Part shown: in pieces, positions 42,609 to 54,740 of the stretch
Position numbering within the stretch: the first letter of the stretch is position 1
How the letters are laid out: each line of letters starts with the position of its first letter
Origin: Emergomyces orientalis
Lineage: Eukaryota > Ascomycota > Eurotiomycetes > Onygenales > Ajellomycetaceae
Direction: 5' to 3'
DNA length: 64,000 bases
NCBI GenBank assembly: GCA_002110485.1
Contig: MOWL01000067.1
Location: 3,968,001-4,032,000, forward strand
Notes under the pieces: model-generated
Told to the model about the DNA's origin: nothing
The model's input: only the letters and a program-made list of their open reading frames with translations
Databases searched by the model: none
Translations under genes and position numbers: made by a program

Positions 42609-44337
42609 CCGAAGTACTGGGCTTTGCCCTCCTGCACAGGGAAGACCCGTGAGGGCATCTGGGACAAGCTCGGGAGTTCAACACAGGTGAAACGCATGTG
42701 CTTTGGTGTCCTTTGGAGATAATTACAACGAAAGTCCGAACATAGTAAAGCTAGGTATAAGATACTAAATATTCGTTGTTTGGGAAGTGCTTTTGTTTTT
42801 TGAAAAAGAATTGTCGAAGGTCGAGATGGTATCCGACACAGCCGCCAAAAACAATATGTTAACCAATTAGCGTTTCAAATGAACTGATTTCAAACACAAT
42901 TCCATAAAAAATATATTTTCAGGTAATATGACGAACTTGTCTATACACTTGAAAAGTAAAATAAGAATTCATTTCTCCCTCCAAATCCAACCAGGAAGAT
43001 GTAGAAATTTAGACGCTTGCAGTATTAAGCGCGCGCGTATTTGTAAATATCGTAAACACGCTAGCAAATTGCCGCCTCCAGGGTTCAACCTCATGTTTAA
43101 TCCCCGCCCATTCCCCAAGGCACGTATATGTGGTTTGATTTGTCTGGTATGTCTCGTTCCATACTGGAGAATCCTAAGCAATCTTATTATGTTGGACAGG
43201 GATGCTCGCATGCCCCGTAAATATCCAGTTGTCTCATCTGACATAAATATCAGACACTAAAAGATGCAACAACCTTGGGCGTTTGCATCTTCGTGACGCG
43301 GTAGGCCCCTCCAACCAAACTCCATGGTGCGAGATCTCTGGGAAAGAGGTCCCTCAAGAGAAAGCAGCGGGTCCCAAGAGCATTGTGGAGTGGAGTATAC
43401 TCCAAATCAAAATGAAACGATGGAAGCAAGAAACCAACTTCAAACTGAAAAAGGGCATATTTACCGTGCATGACATGCCTGTGTTTTTAGGGGACTCAGC
43501 ATCTCATAAGCTAAATGCTCACCTTTCGCCTTGTATGCGTATTAAAGTTGTTAGCCCTTGTCAGATTATGAGGCCTGTTTAGCACGTGGGTCGTCGTCCG
43601 CGGCCGCCCTGCGACATGGGTAGATTCTCAATGAACCGATTGGGTTTTCTTCAAAGCAACTGATCATGAATAAATTTCTGCTCAGGCTGGTCTCGCCCAC
43701 CTTGTTTTGTGCTTATATCCGCAGTGTTCAGCTGCCTTGCGTTTGGACAGGGGTGGACCTAACAGATTTTGGGTAGATACAAATTTCGTAGTGATATCGG
43801 TCGCATGACTGGCTCTTTTGGATGAAACACACCCAATAGGGAGATTGCGGTTGATTACTTTACGGACGGAGCTCCATTTCTTTCGCTAGCATTTATTTTT
43901 GTCCCTTTGTAAAGGTCTCGTAGTTCTAGTCGATGATTGACTAGCCTTTGACTTTTACCACAGTACACAAAAATACCATATAGATGTGAAACAGAAATGT
44001 TGGGTACTACTCCCAGGCGTGTATGTTACTCTGGTTCGTGCCGCAATTGGTTGTTTCATCTGTTTCTAGAATTCTATCTGCTTCTTGCATAAAAATAATG
44101 GCTCCGAGTCTATCTTATGACCAGATTTGAACATCGAGGTCACTGATTCATAATTTATTAATTCCCTTTCCGCACCTTGTCTCGCTCATATCCTCAAAGC
44201 GGACTTTGCTCTCCCACACCCAATGTCGCTTTTAAGCGATAAAGTAGGGTTCAGTTTAATAATAGGGTCAATCTCACGTCGTTATTCCGGCTTACGCTAG
44301 AAAAGAAAGAAAGAAAATTCCTGCGATTTGAGCCAAC
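42609..44337. other. Intergenic between the PTC7 and DHCR7-type genes
   Basis: About 1.7 kb. Frames of 90-110 residues around 42928-43582 show no domain. A GCGCGCG run lies near 43030. Nothing callable. Confidence 0.5.
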
Positions 44338-46004
44338 TTAAAAGATCCCAGGGATGATTCTCCATCTGACTTTCCCACAATACTCGTCCCAAGTCTTTCC
44401 GTATTTCTTGGCGCATCGCTGCTCATCTCGATAGCATCGGTGGACGAGAATTGTTGTCATGAATATGGCATATGTCCACGGAAGTAAGTGAGTGAATCCG
44501 CAGGTAGCACACATTGCGTAGGACAAGATGAGGTCTCCCAAGTAGTTTGCATGACGGACAACTCCCCACCATCCTGTCTCAAAAAAGAATGCGCAATGGT
44601 CGGTTCAGTGACATATTACACAGATTATGAGTGGAAGGTTAGGAGGAGGACCGGAAGGTCGTTCAAAACATACCAGAACATAGAATGATAGATTTGTGCG
44701 TCGACCCATCTGTAGTTTTATACTCGCCATGGATATATTCGGGAGCCTTTCCCCATATCAAGCATTTGCCCTGGGTGTCACGAACGAGGTATTTTTGGTG
44801 ATTTGCGGACCGGAACAGAATATATCCGCCAAACCCAGCAGTCAAAATCGTAGCAGCAGTAATAGGAGAGAGAGAAACCGGGTGAATGGCTAAAAATTGC
44901 GGCTGTAGGGTGTATATCGTGGGAAGCCAGGCTGCGGAACCCCAAGCCAGATAAAACCCGACGTGGTCGTGGGCCATATCCATGGTTTTAAGGTACCTAA
45001 TCGACATCTGGGTTTAGCATATATATAGGAAAACTTTGCCAATTTGAAAACACACCAATCCTCATTGAAAAAAAAGTCCACGATATATGTGAGGTGAAGG
45101 ATATCAGCGATAAGAATTGAGTTCGTAATGTATCCATGTCGACAAAATTGGAGCGCAGTGAAGGAGATATCACTATTATCCTTGTTAGCTCATAGAGTAC
45201 ACGGTTAGATATATAGGTTATATCTCACATTAATATCCAGCCAATAATGCCAGGACGGCCGTTGTGGAAAAGTTTGATATCCCAGGATTGGCCCAGTCTC
45301 GGATTCAGCTCGATTCCCATATAGATATCATATAATGGAGATCCTGGGAAAATGTTAGCAAGGCAATTCTGATGGAATAAATGCTGAATGATCTAACCGC
45401 TAAACTTTCTGTCCTCTGGATGGGACGGCAAAATGTGGGCTTTAAGGTAGAAAGCCAGGGTGAGAAACAAGCCGTAAATATTGTACGTGGCGAGAAATGA
45501 GCCCCAATTGGCGGCCACAAATGATGAAGCAAAAGTACCACCCCACAGACTAACCGCGCCAAACAGGAACATAGTTACAACGGAAGCCAGCAGCCCGTTG
45601 ATTTTGTATTTGAGAACATTTCCAGCAGGCGTAGGCTGTCCTTCATGCGTATACCCTGGGAGAAAACTGTAAAGCAGCGCTTGAAAGAGCACCCAAGCTC
45701 CGTAGACAAGAGCGGTTTGCAAGTTGGGGGCTGGACAGTATTCACGAAAAAATGAAACGAATCCCTCATTTCTGAGAGCGACAATGGCCGACAATAATGA
45801 GCCTTCAAAATGCTGTAGTGCTACATACCAGAAGACAATGGCAGCAGGACATGCTATCATTATCGCAAGAGATAATGCGCTTCGAAGCCGAGGGACATCG
45901 CTTCGCCTGCCCCATGGTGGGATGACGTCCTTTGAAATCCGCTGAAGATCGTAGCTTTTCTGGTCGGAATGGCAAGGAGGAGCACTCGAGATGATCTCCT
46001 TCAT
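44338..46004 (-). CDS. Delta(7)-sterol reductase-type protein (DHCR7 / ERG4-ERG24 family)
   Basis: Polytopic ER membrane NADPH-dependent sterol reductase. Exons: 46004-45398, 45343-45229, 45172-45056, 44996-44674, 44573-44338, giving 465 residues; the phase is kept at every junction (acceptor of exon 3 is AATAG). The C-terminal half matches 7-dehydrocholesterol reductase more than the C14 (ERG24) or C24 (ERG4) enzymes: GIELNPRLG, FHNGRPGIIGW, DFFFNEDWYLKTMDMAHDH, GFYLAWG, RSANHQKYLVRDTQGKCLIW, GWWGVVRHANYLGDL and HRCYRDEQRCAKKYGKTWDEYC, ending WRIIPGIF as in DHCR7. Hydrophobic segments agree with about nine membrane spans. The start at 46004 (MKEIISS) is chosen because upstream in-frame residues are hydrophobic and non-conserved. 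Divergent from PRP4, 1.0 kb apart. Reaction inferred from family: reduction of the sterol 7,8 double bond. Confidence 0.9.
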
Positions 46005-47043
46005 CTTCTCAATCGGGGATCGGACAAAGGCGTAGTCAAAACACAGCAAAAAGTAATAATTTAGAGGTAAGAAACTGTTGGGAGTTGGGATTAAGAGTGG
46101 TTGAAACAGACTAGAAGAAACTGTCGCATCTGTCAGACAAGACAGACAGATGGAGGCGCGGCGCAAGATTTTATATTTCGAGGAAGGTGAATTTAAGAGG
46201 CAGCCCAAATGCGTTCGACAAAGACAGACAGTTCTGGTGGAACAACTGAAGCTGTCTCGTGGCTAGAGCACAACAGGTCGGTTCCGTGATGTTAATTTTA
46301 TTTACTACGTAGCGCCCAATTTAAATCCACAAACCACCAACAGCTTGGAGAGCTTCCACCTGCATCTTCGCAGTGGGACCAGTGGTAGCATCTGCATGCC
46401 CGCACCGTGCAGCTGGACAACAAACCAGTTTTCCCGGGCCTTTGAGGCGCCCGCCATCTTCCTGGATTTTGAGGCCAATAATACCCAGCCAGCCTTCTGC
46501 CGATCAGCGGTCAGCTGTGTAAATAGCTATTTAAATCGCACTAGAAATACAGGAGCAAAAAAATATAATATCAGAAACTCTGACACAGCGGGAGCAGCGA
46601 GAAGTAAAAGAGAGCTAACTATGTTATTATTACACAAACGAAGACGGGATTGTGCGGGTATCTAAAGCTGTGGAGTTGGTCCACCGAATACGACTTGCTA
46701 GCCAGACTGCTGGACTGTTGACTATTTGAATAATCGTATCATCGATTGTTGTTGATCGAGGTGATGTTGATAGCTTCATGGCTAGCTGCATGAATAGGTC
46801 AAGAGGCGGTTTTGTCACGTGTCTCATCGCGGCCTCTTGAAGGTTGAAGCTTCGTTCCAAAAGATACACAAATTAACAGCCAAAATTCAACTACGTGCCA
46901 GCCATGATAACATTCTTTATAGAGACTTTGGAAAGATACACATACATTAGCTGCGTCTACTGACTGATTCATTCTTTTCGCGCACATTTTTAACCCAGTT
47001 AGCCTCATTCTATCCCTCTCCCACAAGGACCACCAAACACAAG
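46005..47043. promoter_or_regulatory. Divergent region, sterol reductase and PRP4
   Basis: About 1.0 kb between divergent start codons. No gene and no specific site recognised. Confidence 0.45.
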
Positions 47044-48951
47044 ATGCATCCCGCAAGGCGAGCATACGTCGAGGATGCGCCAGAGGTATGCTGATCCCAG
47101 CCCATTGCTTCATGCTCCGTTGTGTTTTATATATCCTCCTATCTACATGACAATGTTCACACGAAATGCCTCTCAAAAGGGCCTGCTCGTCCAGCTTGTT
47201 TCCATTGACCGCCCCAGCTGATCAGCGCCATGTCTCTTGGAATATAGGATACGGAGATGGAAGTTGACCTAAATAATATCCGTAAGTAATAGACAAGTGA
47301 AAGGACTACTATCATGTCTCCTTTTCATCTTGCCAACTCCCCGATTGCCAGTGACCTAATATCCTGTTTTCTGGAACCTTTAGCTGTGGACCAAGACTAT
47401 GATATGCCTGCTACCGCTGCGGGGATTCCTCCCGAGAAAGCCTCTGCCATTCTTTCGCAATTTTCCCGTCGTAGAAGAGCTGCTGCGATTGCAGTTCCCA
47501 CCGAAGATGGCCGCGTTCGTGCCAGATTACGCGAGCTGGGACACCCCAGCACCCTTTTCGGCGAAGATGCTACAGATAGACGAGACCGCTTACGTGAGGT
47601 ATTAACGGACCTCGAGGAGCAGAAAGAGGCTGCTGGAGTTCCAACTGGCGAAGAAGGGGAGGACGTATTTATGAAAGAAGGTGAGGAGGAGGAAACAGAA
47701 GAGGGAGAAGGTGAGGAGGAATTCTATACTGCAGGGGGTCCAGAATTACTGGAGGCGCGGAAGAAGATTGCTAGATATTCGCTGCCCCGGGCAAAGGCCC
47801 GGGTTGAGCGGCAGAAAGAAGAATCTACCATCCCCCTACGAACGCATATCAAGCATCGCAAAGCCATCAAAGAAAAACTGCAGAGCTTCGAGCTCTACGG
47901 TTCCCAAATTACCGGCGAGCGTCCAGTCAGTATTACTCGTTTTGCTCCGGACGGTCAGATCCTGGCAGCAGGAAACTGGGGTGGAGGAATCAAACTTCTC
48001 AATGTACCAAATCTGGAAGAAAGGGCCACATTACGGGGACATACGGATCGTGTTGGAGGAATTTCATGGTTTCCAGGAGCTACGAAACCCGAATTTAATG
48101 TATCGGAGTCCTCGATTAACCTTGCATCTGGAGGAGGTGAAGGAAACGTCCACCTTTGGTCTCTTACCCAGGATACACCACTAACGACTTTATCGGGTCA
48201 CTCAGGACGAGTTTGTCGCGTGGAGTTTCACCCTTCAGGAGATTACCTGGCCTCTGCTTCCTACGACACAACTTGGCGACTTTGGGACGTTGCAACCAGC
48301 ACAGAGCTTCTTCTGCAGGAAGGCCATTCTCGAGAAGTTTATTCATTAGCATTTAGTCCTGATGGCTCCCTTCTTGCCAGTGGTGGTCTGGATAGTTATG
48401 GACGTATCTGGGACCTACGTACTGGCCGAACCGTTATGATTCTCGAAGGGCACATCCGAGAGATATACGGTCTCGATTGGGGTGCTGACGGATATCGTGT
48501 GCTCTCTGGCTCAGGTGACGGTTGGGTAAAATGCTGGGACATCAGACAGGTGCGGTGCACAGGTGGGGTAGGAGCTCACCGTGGCGTTGTCTCAGACCTC
48601 AGGTGGTATAAAGGAACTGAATCAGCATCTTCATACCTCCCATCCATTCCATTGCAAGACCAGAATGGCGTCGCAATCGACAGCCCCGACACCCCTTCGA
48701 CGCCAGTAGGTGACCAATCATCGTCGTCGCCGCTATCGCAACCAGTACAGCCAAAGAAGTCTGGCACCTTCTTCGTCTCTAGTGGCTTTGACAAGAACGT
48801 CAACGTGTTCAGTGCTGATGACTGGTCACTCGTCAAGTCATTGAGCGGACATTCCGGAAATGTTCTCAGCGTCGATGTGAGCGATGATGTGAAATGGATT
48901 GCCAGCTGCGGTCACGATCGTACGGTGAAACTCTGGGGCATCGACGGATGA
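47044..48951 (+). CDS. PRP4: U4/U6 small nuclear ribonucleoprotein PRP4 (WD40)
   Basis: Core protein of the U4/U6 di-snRNP, required to form the tri-snRNP. Exons: 47044-47085, 47248-47281, 47384-48951, giving 547 residues. The first two exons (14 codons; 11 codons plus one base) encode MHPARRAYVEDAPE and DTEMEVDLNN; donors GTATGC and GTAAGT, acceptors ATATAG and CTTTAG. The PRP4-like N-terminal region contains the RRRRAAAIAVPTEDGRVRARLRELG and PSTLFGEDATDRRDRLREVL blocks (SFM/PRP4 motif), followed by an acidic stretch (about 115-145). Seven WD40 repeats occupy the rest, for instance LSGHSGRVCRVEFHPSG and GSGDGWVKCWDIR. A 35-residue Ser/Pro-rich insertion breaks the loop before the last repeats. 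Divergent from the sterol reductase and convergent with the arrestin gene. Confidence 0.94.
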
Positions 48952-49797
48952 TTACGATCATAGAATGAGCTGATCCCAAGTCGCTATTGTTGTCATTAAC
49001 GATCCCTATTTACCTAGCTCTTAACCAAAGTGTAGGGACATATACTCCGCAATCTGCACCAAGCCCAATTCGACCTCAGAGTCACTGGAGATCCGATCAT
49101 CCGTCATTAAAAGCGTTACATGTCAATAAATGATTAATCATTGTTTATGGTTATTTGACGCATGATTGAGGCAGTTCGTTGACGCGTGTATTTGTCACGC
49201 ACACCTGCCAGATATAAGACCATGGACGCGCGCGTTGCAAATGGAAAAGCAAGCCAAAAAAGATAACCACCAGAGTTCTGAGCCATTTGGCCTATCTCAA
49301 CAACCAAAAAATCCGTACTCTGTAAAGTGTTGAGACTTTTATGTGAAGAAATGTCGCTTGAGATATATCCGAAAATCGACAAGTGCTGAAACAACGGAAG
49401 CCAGCCAGCCCTATTTAATTTATGTTGCGTATATAGTGCACATAATGAGCTAGCTGATGATAATCTGAAATGATTTGGAAATTACTTCTTTTTTTTTTTC
49501 CATTCTTGTATCAAAAATGAAGGCAAAATAAACTGTTTAGTTCAACATCTGGGTTGAGTAACCCATGCCCAACACAGGTATTTCGATGGAGGAAGGGTAT
49601 CCATGCAAAGGGAGAATATAAGCAATGTGGAATATCAAACAAGACCAATACAAACATTCACTGAAAACAATCATTAACCCATTCGTCGTTAGTGTTCCTC
49701 AACAGAATGAAATATATAGGGAAACAATCATGAAAAGAAAAAAGTTAACTTCAAAAATCCGGCCAACCAAGAAACTCCCTATTATTCACCCAATTAC
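48952..49797. other. Intergenic between convergent genes
   Basis: About 0.85 kb, no gene, T-run near 49488-49499. Confidence 0.55.
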
Positions 49798-50997
49798 TTA
49801 AGGTTGATAGGACGGCAACTGTTCCCCATCTCTCTCCTTTGCCGTTTCCACCTCTGAAGGCAGCGGCGGTGGTGGTGGCCCGAAAGGCAACGGCAAATAC
49901 GACCACGACAAAACCTCGAACGCCATCCTAGACACCCGGATAGTCTTCGTACAACCAGCGCACTCCACCACGATCTTCAGGTGCAGGCCATATCCACGCT
50001 TAATGATATCGCTCACGAAGCTGGGCGCTAGTGAAGGTACACATACGACGTTTAGAAGCTCGCCCATGTTGCACGGCTGGGGTTCCAGGGGGATATCGAG
50101 ATCGGTGTGGTTGGCAACGGTCAACTTTTCGCTCTTTTCGTCATCATTTGTAGTGCCCAAGAGCGAGGCGGCGCAAAAGGCTGTGAACAATTCTATGGCT
50201 ACGCTTAGCTGGCGGAGACGGATTATGGGGACGATTTCGGTGGTGGATTGTTCCGGGAGGTGGGTGGCGCTGACCAGGAGGGGAATTGATTGGCCTAGGA
50301 TTACCTTACTGGGAAGTTTGGTGAAGATTTTGAAGGCTGAGCTGGGGAGTTTGTTTCGGGATGAGAACATTGTGGCCACTTTTTCTTTCATGGTTGGTTC
50401 GTAGTTTTCGAATTCTGGGAGGATCTTTTTGCTGTAGATTGTCCAGATGGAGGGTGTGGATAAAAACATTATGGTTGGTGAAGCTTCTGGTCGATGGGGA
50501 ATATAGGTTAACCGCCTTTCTGCAGAAAGGGATCTGAAACTGAATGATGACGGGCGTTGAAGCTCTGCAGACAGCTTATATTGTACACGACACTCTGCTG
50601 TGGACGAGCTGAACATAGGAGACTCATATAGAAAAGTTGGAGGAAGTAAATGATCATTCAGGCCCCTGAAAATTTTACTTTTTGAGATGTCAGATTGCTT
50701 GTTGGCCGATTTGTCAGGGAAGACAAATTGGAACGGCCATTCAAGTTGTTTAGAGGCAGAAAACGTATAATTCCCACGAAACAAGTGCTGAATGTAGGAA
50801 AAGAACCGGACTTCGCCATTGTATTTAGAATTATGTGATCCTCTCCCCGTCATCCGCGTCTTTTCCTTCCCAGAGAACAGAATGCTGACCGATGATACCG
50901 CTTCATCTTGCGATGAATTTAGAACGACTTTGCCCTGAATAATGCAGCCGGGTGACCACACAGGCGGGACATTATCGAGCACAATACGGAATGTCAT
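49798..50997 (-). CDS. Arrestin-fold (ART-like) protein
   Basis: Single exon, 399 residues. The N-terminus MTFRIVLDNVPPVWSPGCIIQGKVVL is the arrestin N-domain opening (ligand-like beta strands, with a long PGxxIQGxV turn). Features such as FSGKEKTRM, WPFQFVFPD and AECRVQYKLSAEL are typical of the arrestin-like alpha-tail family of ascomycetes. The C-terminal half is weaker, holding an arrestin-C-like region with PSKVILGQSIPLLVSATHLP and IIRLRQLSVAI. It ends with a Pro-rich PFGPPPPPLPSE and a PSYQP tail, close to a PPxY motif but not one; PPxY is how ARTs bind the Rsp5 ubiquitin ligase, so that function is not claimed. Likely an adaptor in membrane-protein trafficking or signalling. Confidence 0.82.
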   Translation of the reverse strand: MTFRIVLDNVPPVWSPGCIIQGKVVLNSSQDEAVSSVSILFSGKEKTRMTGRGSHNSKYNGEVRFFSYIQHLFRGNYTFSASKQLEWPFQFVFPDKSANKQSDISKSKIFRGLNDHLLPPTFLYESPMFSSSTAECRVQYKLSAELQRPSSFSFRSLSAERRLTYIPHRPEASPTIMFLSTPSIWTIYSKKILPEFENYEPTMKEKVATMFSSRNKLPSSAFKIFTKLPSKVILGQSIPLLVSATHLPEQSTTEIVPIIRLRQLSVAIELFTAFCAASLLGTTNDDEKSEKLTVANHTDLDIPLEPQPCNMGELLNVVCVPSLAPSFVSDIIKRGYGLHLKIVVECAGCTKTIRVSRMAFEVLSWSYLPLPFGPPPPPLPSEVETAKERDGEQLPSYQP

Positions 50998-52296
50998 ATT
51001 CGCGTTTGACCGGTTTCGGCAGCGTTCCTTGGTGAGGATTACTAGAGATGTCGAAATGTCCGAAAGACACTAGTATAAGCACTTCCACGCAGGGGAAATG
51101 TCGGATGTATGATGTATAATGACGTCCAGGAGCGATTTGTTGTAACAAGCTCTCGATGGTAGGGTTATGCGGGTTTTCCCTAGAGTTCCAACCCTGTATA
51201 TGCACGGACCTAGATATCCGGGCTATTTGAAAGGGGGTCCCAAGGCACTCTGATAATAACCAAAGCTGAGCCCGCAGGTTCAGTTCGTTGACGGGTTTTA
51301 AATATCTGAATGCCTATATAGCAGCAGCCGAATTTGGGTTCAAGAATAGAGCCTAAGAGCACAGTAAACCAAGGCGCTATTATTTGTCTCCCCCACATTC
51401 AAATAACAACACCCGACAGCAACGGCCCTCGAATCGAAATTCATGAAGATATTTGAGATATTAAGGATCTCAGAGAGACTAACTCTGCAGCTCAAAGACG
51501 ATAAGAGGTGTTTATCTCCAACATGCCAGATCGACAAAATCGACAGTAGCATGGCTTGCAGCCAGACTGCTGCGGACGAGTTTTCGACAATCGGTCATGC
51601 TTTTGCTACTTCCAGCCTTCCAGGACTAACTCAATCAGCTGACGACTGCGCAGCAGAGCTTGGTTAATGTAATGGTGCTAATTGGGGCTGTAACTTGCTG
51701 TGAAAGAGAAGACGAGGCCCTGGCGAATCGTATCTAGTAGGTCGTTACAAAGTTACCGTGATCACTCAGGTGTAGCATGCTTCTTTTTGTTATTTGCTTG
51801 CCTCAGAAAAGTATTCGATCAACAATTGTTATTTGAAGTTAACAAGAACAAGCAGATTAATAAGTTACACATGAAGGATGAGAAGAATGGTTTAGATAAA
51901 GTTTCGGACCGTGATTTTAAAGTAACGCCAAGTCTTAATATATTAAGCGAATTGTATTTATGTCCTGGATATCTAGTGGATATTCGGATCTTATATAAAA
52001 GGAAAGAATTTCAAGTTCAACAAACTGCAATGTTCTTAAAACTAAAAATTCATCAATCATGATCATGATCTCATTTTGCCCTCAACAAGAGGCGCATTAT
52101 GGTAAACAAAAGAAAAAGCGACCCATCTACCCAAACTCCCAAGCGACCGATACAAAAAAGCGAAAAATGAAACGAACCAAAAAAAATTAAAAATTAAAAA
52201 AATGAATAAGGATTGGGAAACAAGAAGAAAAAGAAATAGACAAAAAAAATAAAAGAAAAAAAACGAAACTAAAAGGGGCAAATGACAATGCAATAA
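50998..52296. other. Intergenic between arrestin and F-box genes
   Basis: About 1.3 kb. The + frames at 51443-51667 and 51700-52062 have no domain. A-rich stretch at 52150-52270. Confidence 0.5.
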
Positions 52297-53861
52297 TCAT
52301 GCCAGCCACCCATCCTCCCCTACACAATTTTGACACCCAATACTAATTTTCGCCCCTTCCCATACCAACACCCAATCATCTGTCTGATGCGGCAAAACCC
52401 CTCGAACCTCCATCTCATTCCTCGCCGCCTCAAACCAAATCTCCCGTAGACGGGGCGGTTTCCTACTTTCTTCCCCACTCCCATATACCTTGGAAGCCCG
52501 CTCATCGTTCCGACTCGCATCCCAATCCGCCTGCATATTCCGCATGAACTCCTTCCGCATGCTGCGTTGGTTATTTCCCCCTCCCTTCTCCGCGGCGAAA
52601 AATTCGGCAATACGGCCCAGCCCGGACGTGGTGAGCAGCATGCTGATCCAGGGGTCGCAGGATGTGTGGAAGGGCGGTTCTGGGGAGAGTGTGAATTGGA
52701 GGTAGGAGACCAGAAGGCGGATGCAGTGGTGGGTGGAGACGAGTGTTGGGGTGTTGGTAAAGGGAGGGCTGTTGACGATTTTGGCTTGGAGTTTGCGGAA
52801 CATTAGGGTGCGGTCGACGGGCTGAATGGCGACAGGGAGCCGGCCGGCCTTGTATGTGGCGTAGAGATCAGATTGTAGCTCGGAACGGGCCCGGGCGTAG
52901 GTTTCCAAGAAGAAGAGAGTGTAAAACCTAGGATAGATATTATTTAGTTACATATGACGATAATTTTGATAAATGGGCTGGGCAATGATAGAATTGGGTA
53001 ACCATCGAGAAAATATAATACGCACATGAGGGGCGTGAGCTTGAATTGTAACTGAGCTATGCCGCTCTCGTGGCAAGCTTGTAAATCCTTCTTGGAGGTA
53101 AATGCGGCTCTATGAGCAGGGTCACTCTGCAAGTATCTCTCCAACACACTGTCTGCAAGATAGTTTGCCAGTTTCGAGCACACTTCCTGCCTCCTCCGCA
53201 AACCCCAGAGATACCGAAATGAATATGCAACCTTCCCGCTACTCTCTAATTTGGGCGGCAGAAACAGATCCGAAAGAAGAATCACATCATCCTCCGGCTC
53301 TCGTGTATATGTTCTTGATTTGTCGATCGGAGACGGTAGACTTCCATGTCTTCGCAACCATAAATATTCTCGAGAAATGGCCTGTTCGTGGGTGTCTATG
53401 AGCGTGCTGAAGGCTCGGGAGGCAAGTCTCAAATTAACCACATCCTGCAGTCGACAGCGCCCGAAGATACTGATCTGGATCTCAACTGGGAGCCGGTCCC
53501 AGCACGAAGACGTGCTGACTCTGTCGAGGGGTGTTTCACCGTCACTATGCCCACAGGCAACTTTTAGGTCAGTGAGCGCAAATACCTAGACAAAATAAAT
53601 ATGTGAACGTAAGATTCGTTTTCAGGAGTGGTATTTAACTATCTCAGGGAATTGGGTTCCGTTTATTTCTTTGCAGTTTATAAGCGGTATTACATACCAT
53701 TGGTTTTCTTCAGATATACAGCTTTTGCTCTGTCGATTGCCGCTCGGAATTTCCGTGCCCGCATCTCGACGCTGAGCGATATAGCGGCGGTGGTGAACGA
53801 CGGGGTAGTCTGCAGGCGATGATGCGGGTGGTAGGTGCCTATATGTATTTATGGTATTCAC
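52297..53861 (-). CDS. F-box protein of unknown target
   Basis: Probable substrate receptor of an SCF ubiquitin ligase. Exons: 53861-53694, 53585-53026, 52927-52297, giving 452 residues. The F-box covers about residues 84-122 (CWDRLPVEIQISIFGRCRLQ then DVVNLRLASRAFSTLI). The rest is the all-alpha C-terminal region common in fungal F-box proteins, with no repeats seen. The exon 2-3 junction is firm: GTGCGT donor, CCTAG acceptor, restoring LTPLMFYTLFFLETY. The first intron is less sure: donor GTAATA at 53693 (phase 0) fits the CTAG acceptor, while a better-looking donor, GTATGT four bases away, would break the frame. Exon 1 (MNTINTYRHLPP...) is therefore tentative. Confidence 0.75.
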
Positions 53862-54242
53862 GTAACCGGACCATGTTTCGGAGTTTGGCTATTTTCTTGT
53901 AATGAGTGCGAACCACAGTGATTCACCAAGGTAATTTCACGTATTGATCGGTAATATCAGTATTTGTGGTTGGGGAGGGGTTGAGGTTGAAAGGAATAGC
54001 CAATGAGCAAGGTAGCATAAATAGTTACGGATTTTGTATCCTGTTTATTCAAAATCTATGGCCTTCGAAGACGTAGTTAAGTGGCCAAAATGAAACACAC
54101 TCAAAATGAAACACTCTTGTCCACTCTTATCACCATTGTCATATCTGAAACATGCCCGACACATCTCCAGCCCGTTATCCAACACCACCCACCGCAGCAT
54201 CCACCATCCGAAAATATTCGCACCAACTAGCAATTCACCATC
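53862..54242. other. Short intergenic spacer
   Basis: About 0.38 kb between the F-box start codon and the AIG2-like stop codon. Nothing recognised. Confidence 0.5.
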
Positions 54243-54740
54243 TCACTTCGCGGGGATATTCCTCAGCTCGTTCATCATCCCGTCCCACATAAAAGCGAAG
54301 CCATCAGCCACCTCGGCATCCTCATTGTCATCCTCGAAGCGTATCCGGCACGATTCCACTTTCAAAACCTCCGCCATGTATCCCCGTAGTCTTCGAGCAT
54401 GCAAAGGCGATTCAACACGGAATGCCTTTCCTTGTACCTCTGCGGTTGAGGGCCCATCTGTTAATGCAAGATGCACTCCCCAAAGCATGAGCTTATATCC
54501 TAGCATTTTTGCTGGGCGAAGAACAAGAGGTTTTTCATCGCCTATGATCGCTGCAAGTTTAGATTCATTGGTGAGAGCGCCGTAGAAGAAGTACCATCCC
54601 GTCTTGGGGCCATCGTTCTGCCAGTCTGCTGAATACCAGTCGGCCGGAGCGTAGCATACAGATCTTGTTGGTTCTTCTTCAGCATGGTACGTTGGGCCAG
54701 CGGGTTCAGAGCGATCGTCCACCTTCTCTTTTCTAGACAT
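54243..54740 (-). CDS. AIG2-like / gamma-glutamylcyclotransferase-fold protein
   Basis: Single exon, 165 residues. The family landmark WYFFYGAL near residues 49-56 is the substrate-binding loop of the AIG2/GGCT fold, and the rest is of matching length. RPAKMLGYKLMLWG is a typical strand-turn pair, and AFRVESPLHARRLRGYM carries a glutamate (E in RVES) in about the place of the GGCT catalytic acid. The 45-residue N-terminal extension is polar. The biochemical reaction is unknown for most AIG2-like proteins. Divergent from JAC1 at 777 bases. Confidence 0.82.
   Translation of the reverse strand: MSRKEKVDDRSEPAGPTYHAEEEPTRSVCYAPADWYSADWQNDGPKTGWYFFYGALTNESKLAAIIGDEKPLVLRPAKMLGYKLMLWGVHLALTDGPSTAEVQGKAFRVESPLHARRLRGYMAEVLKVESCRIRFEDDNEDAEVADGFAFMWDGMMNELRNIPAK

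Noticed and set aside
28665..46004. Secondary-metabolite gene cluster
   Set aside because: GMC, peroxidase and sterol reductase could suggest one, but no PKS, NRPS, terpene synthase, P450, transporter or cluster regulator is present, and PTC7 sits in the middle.
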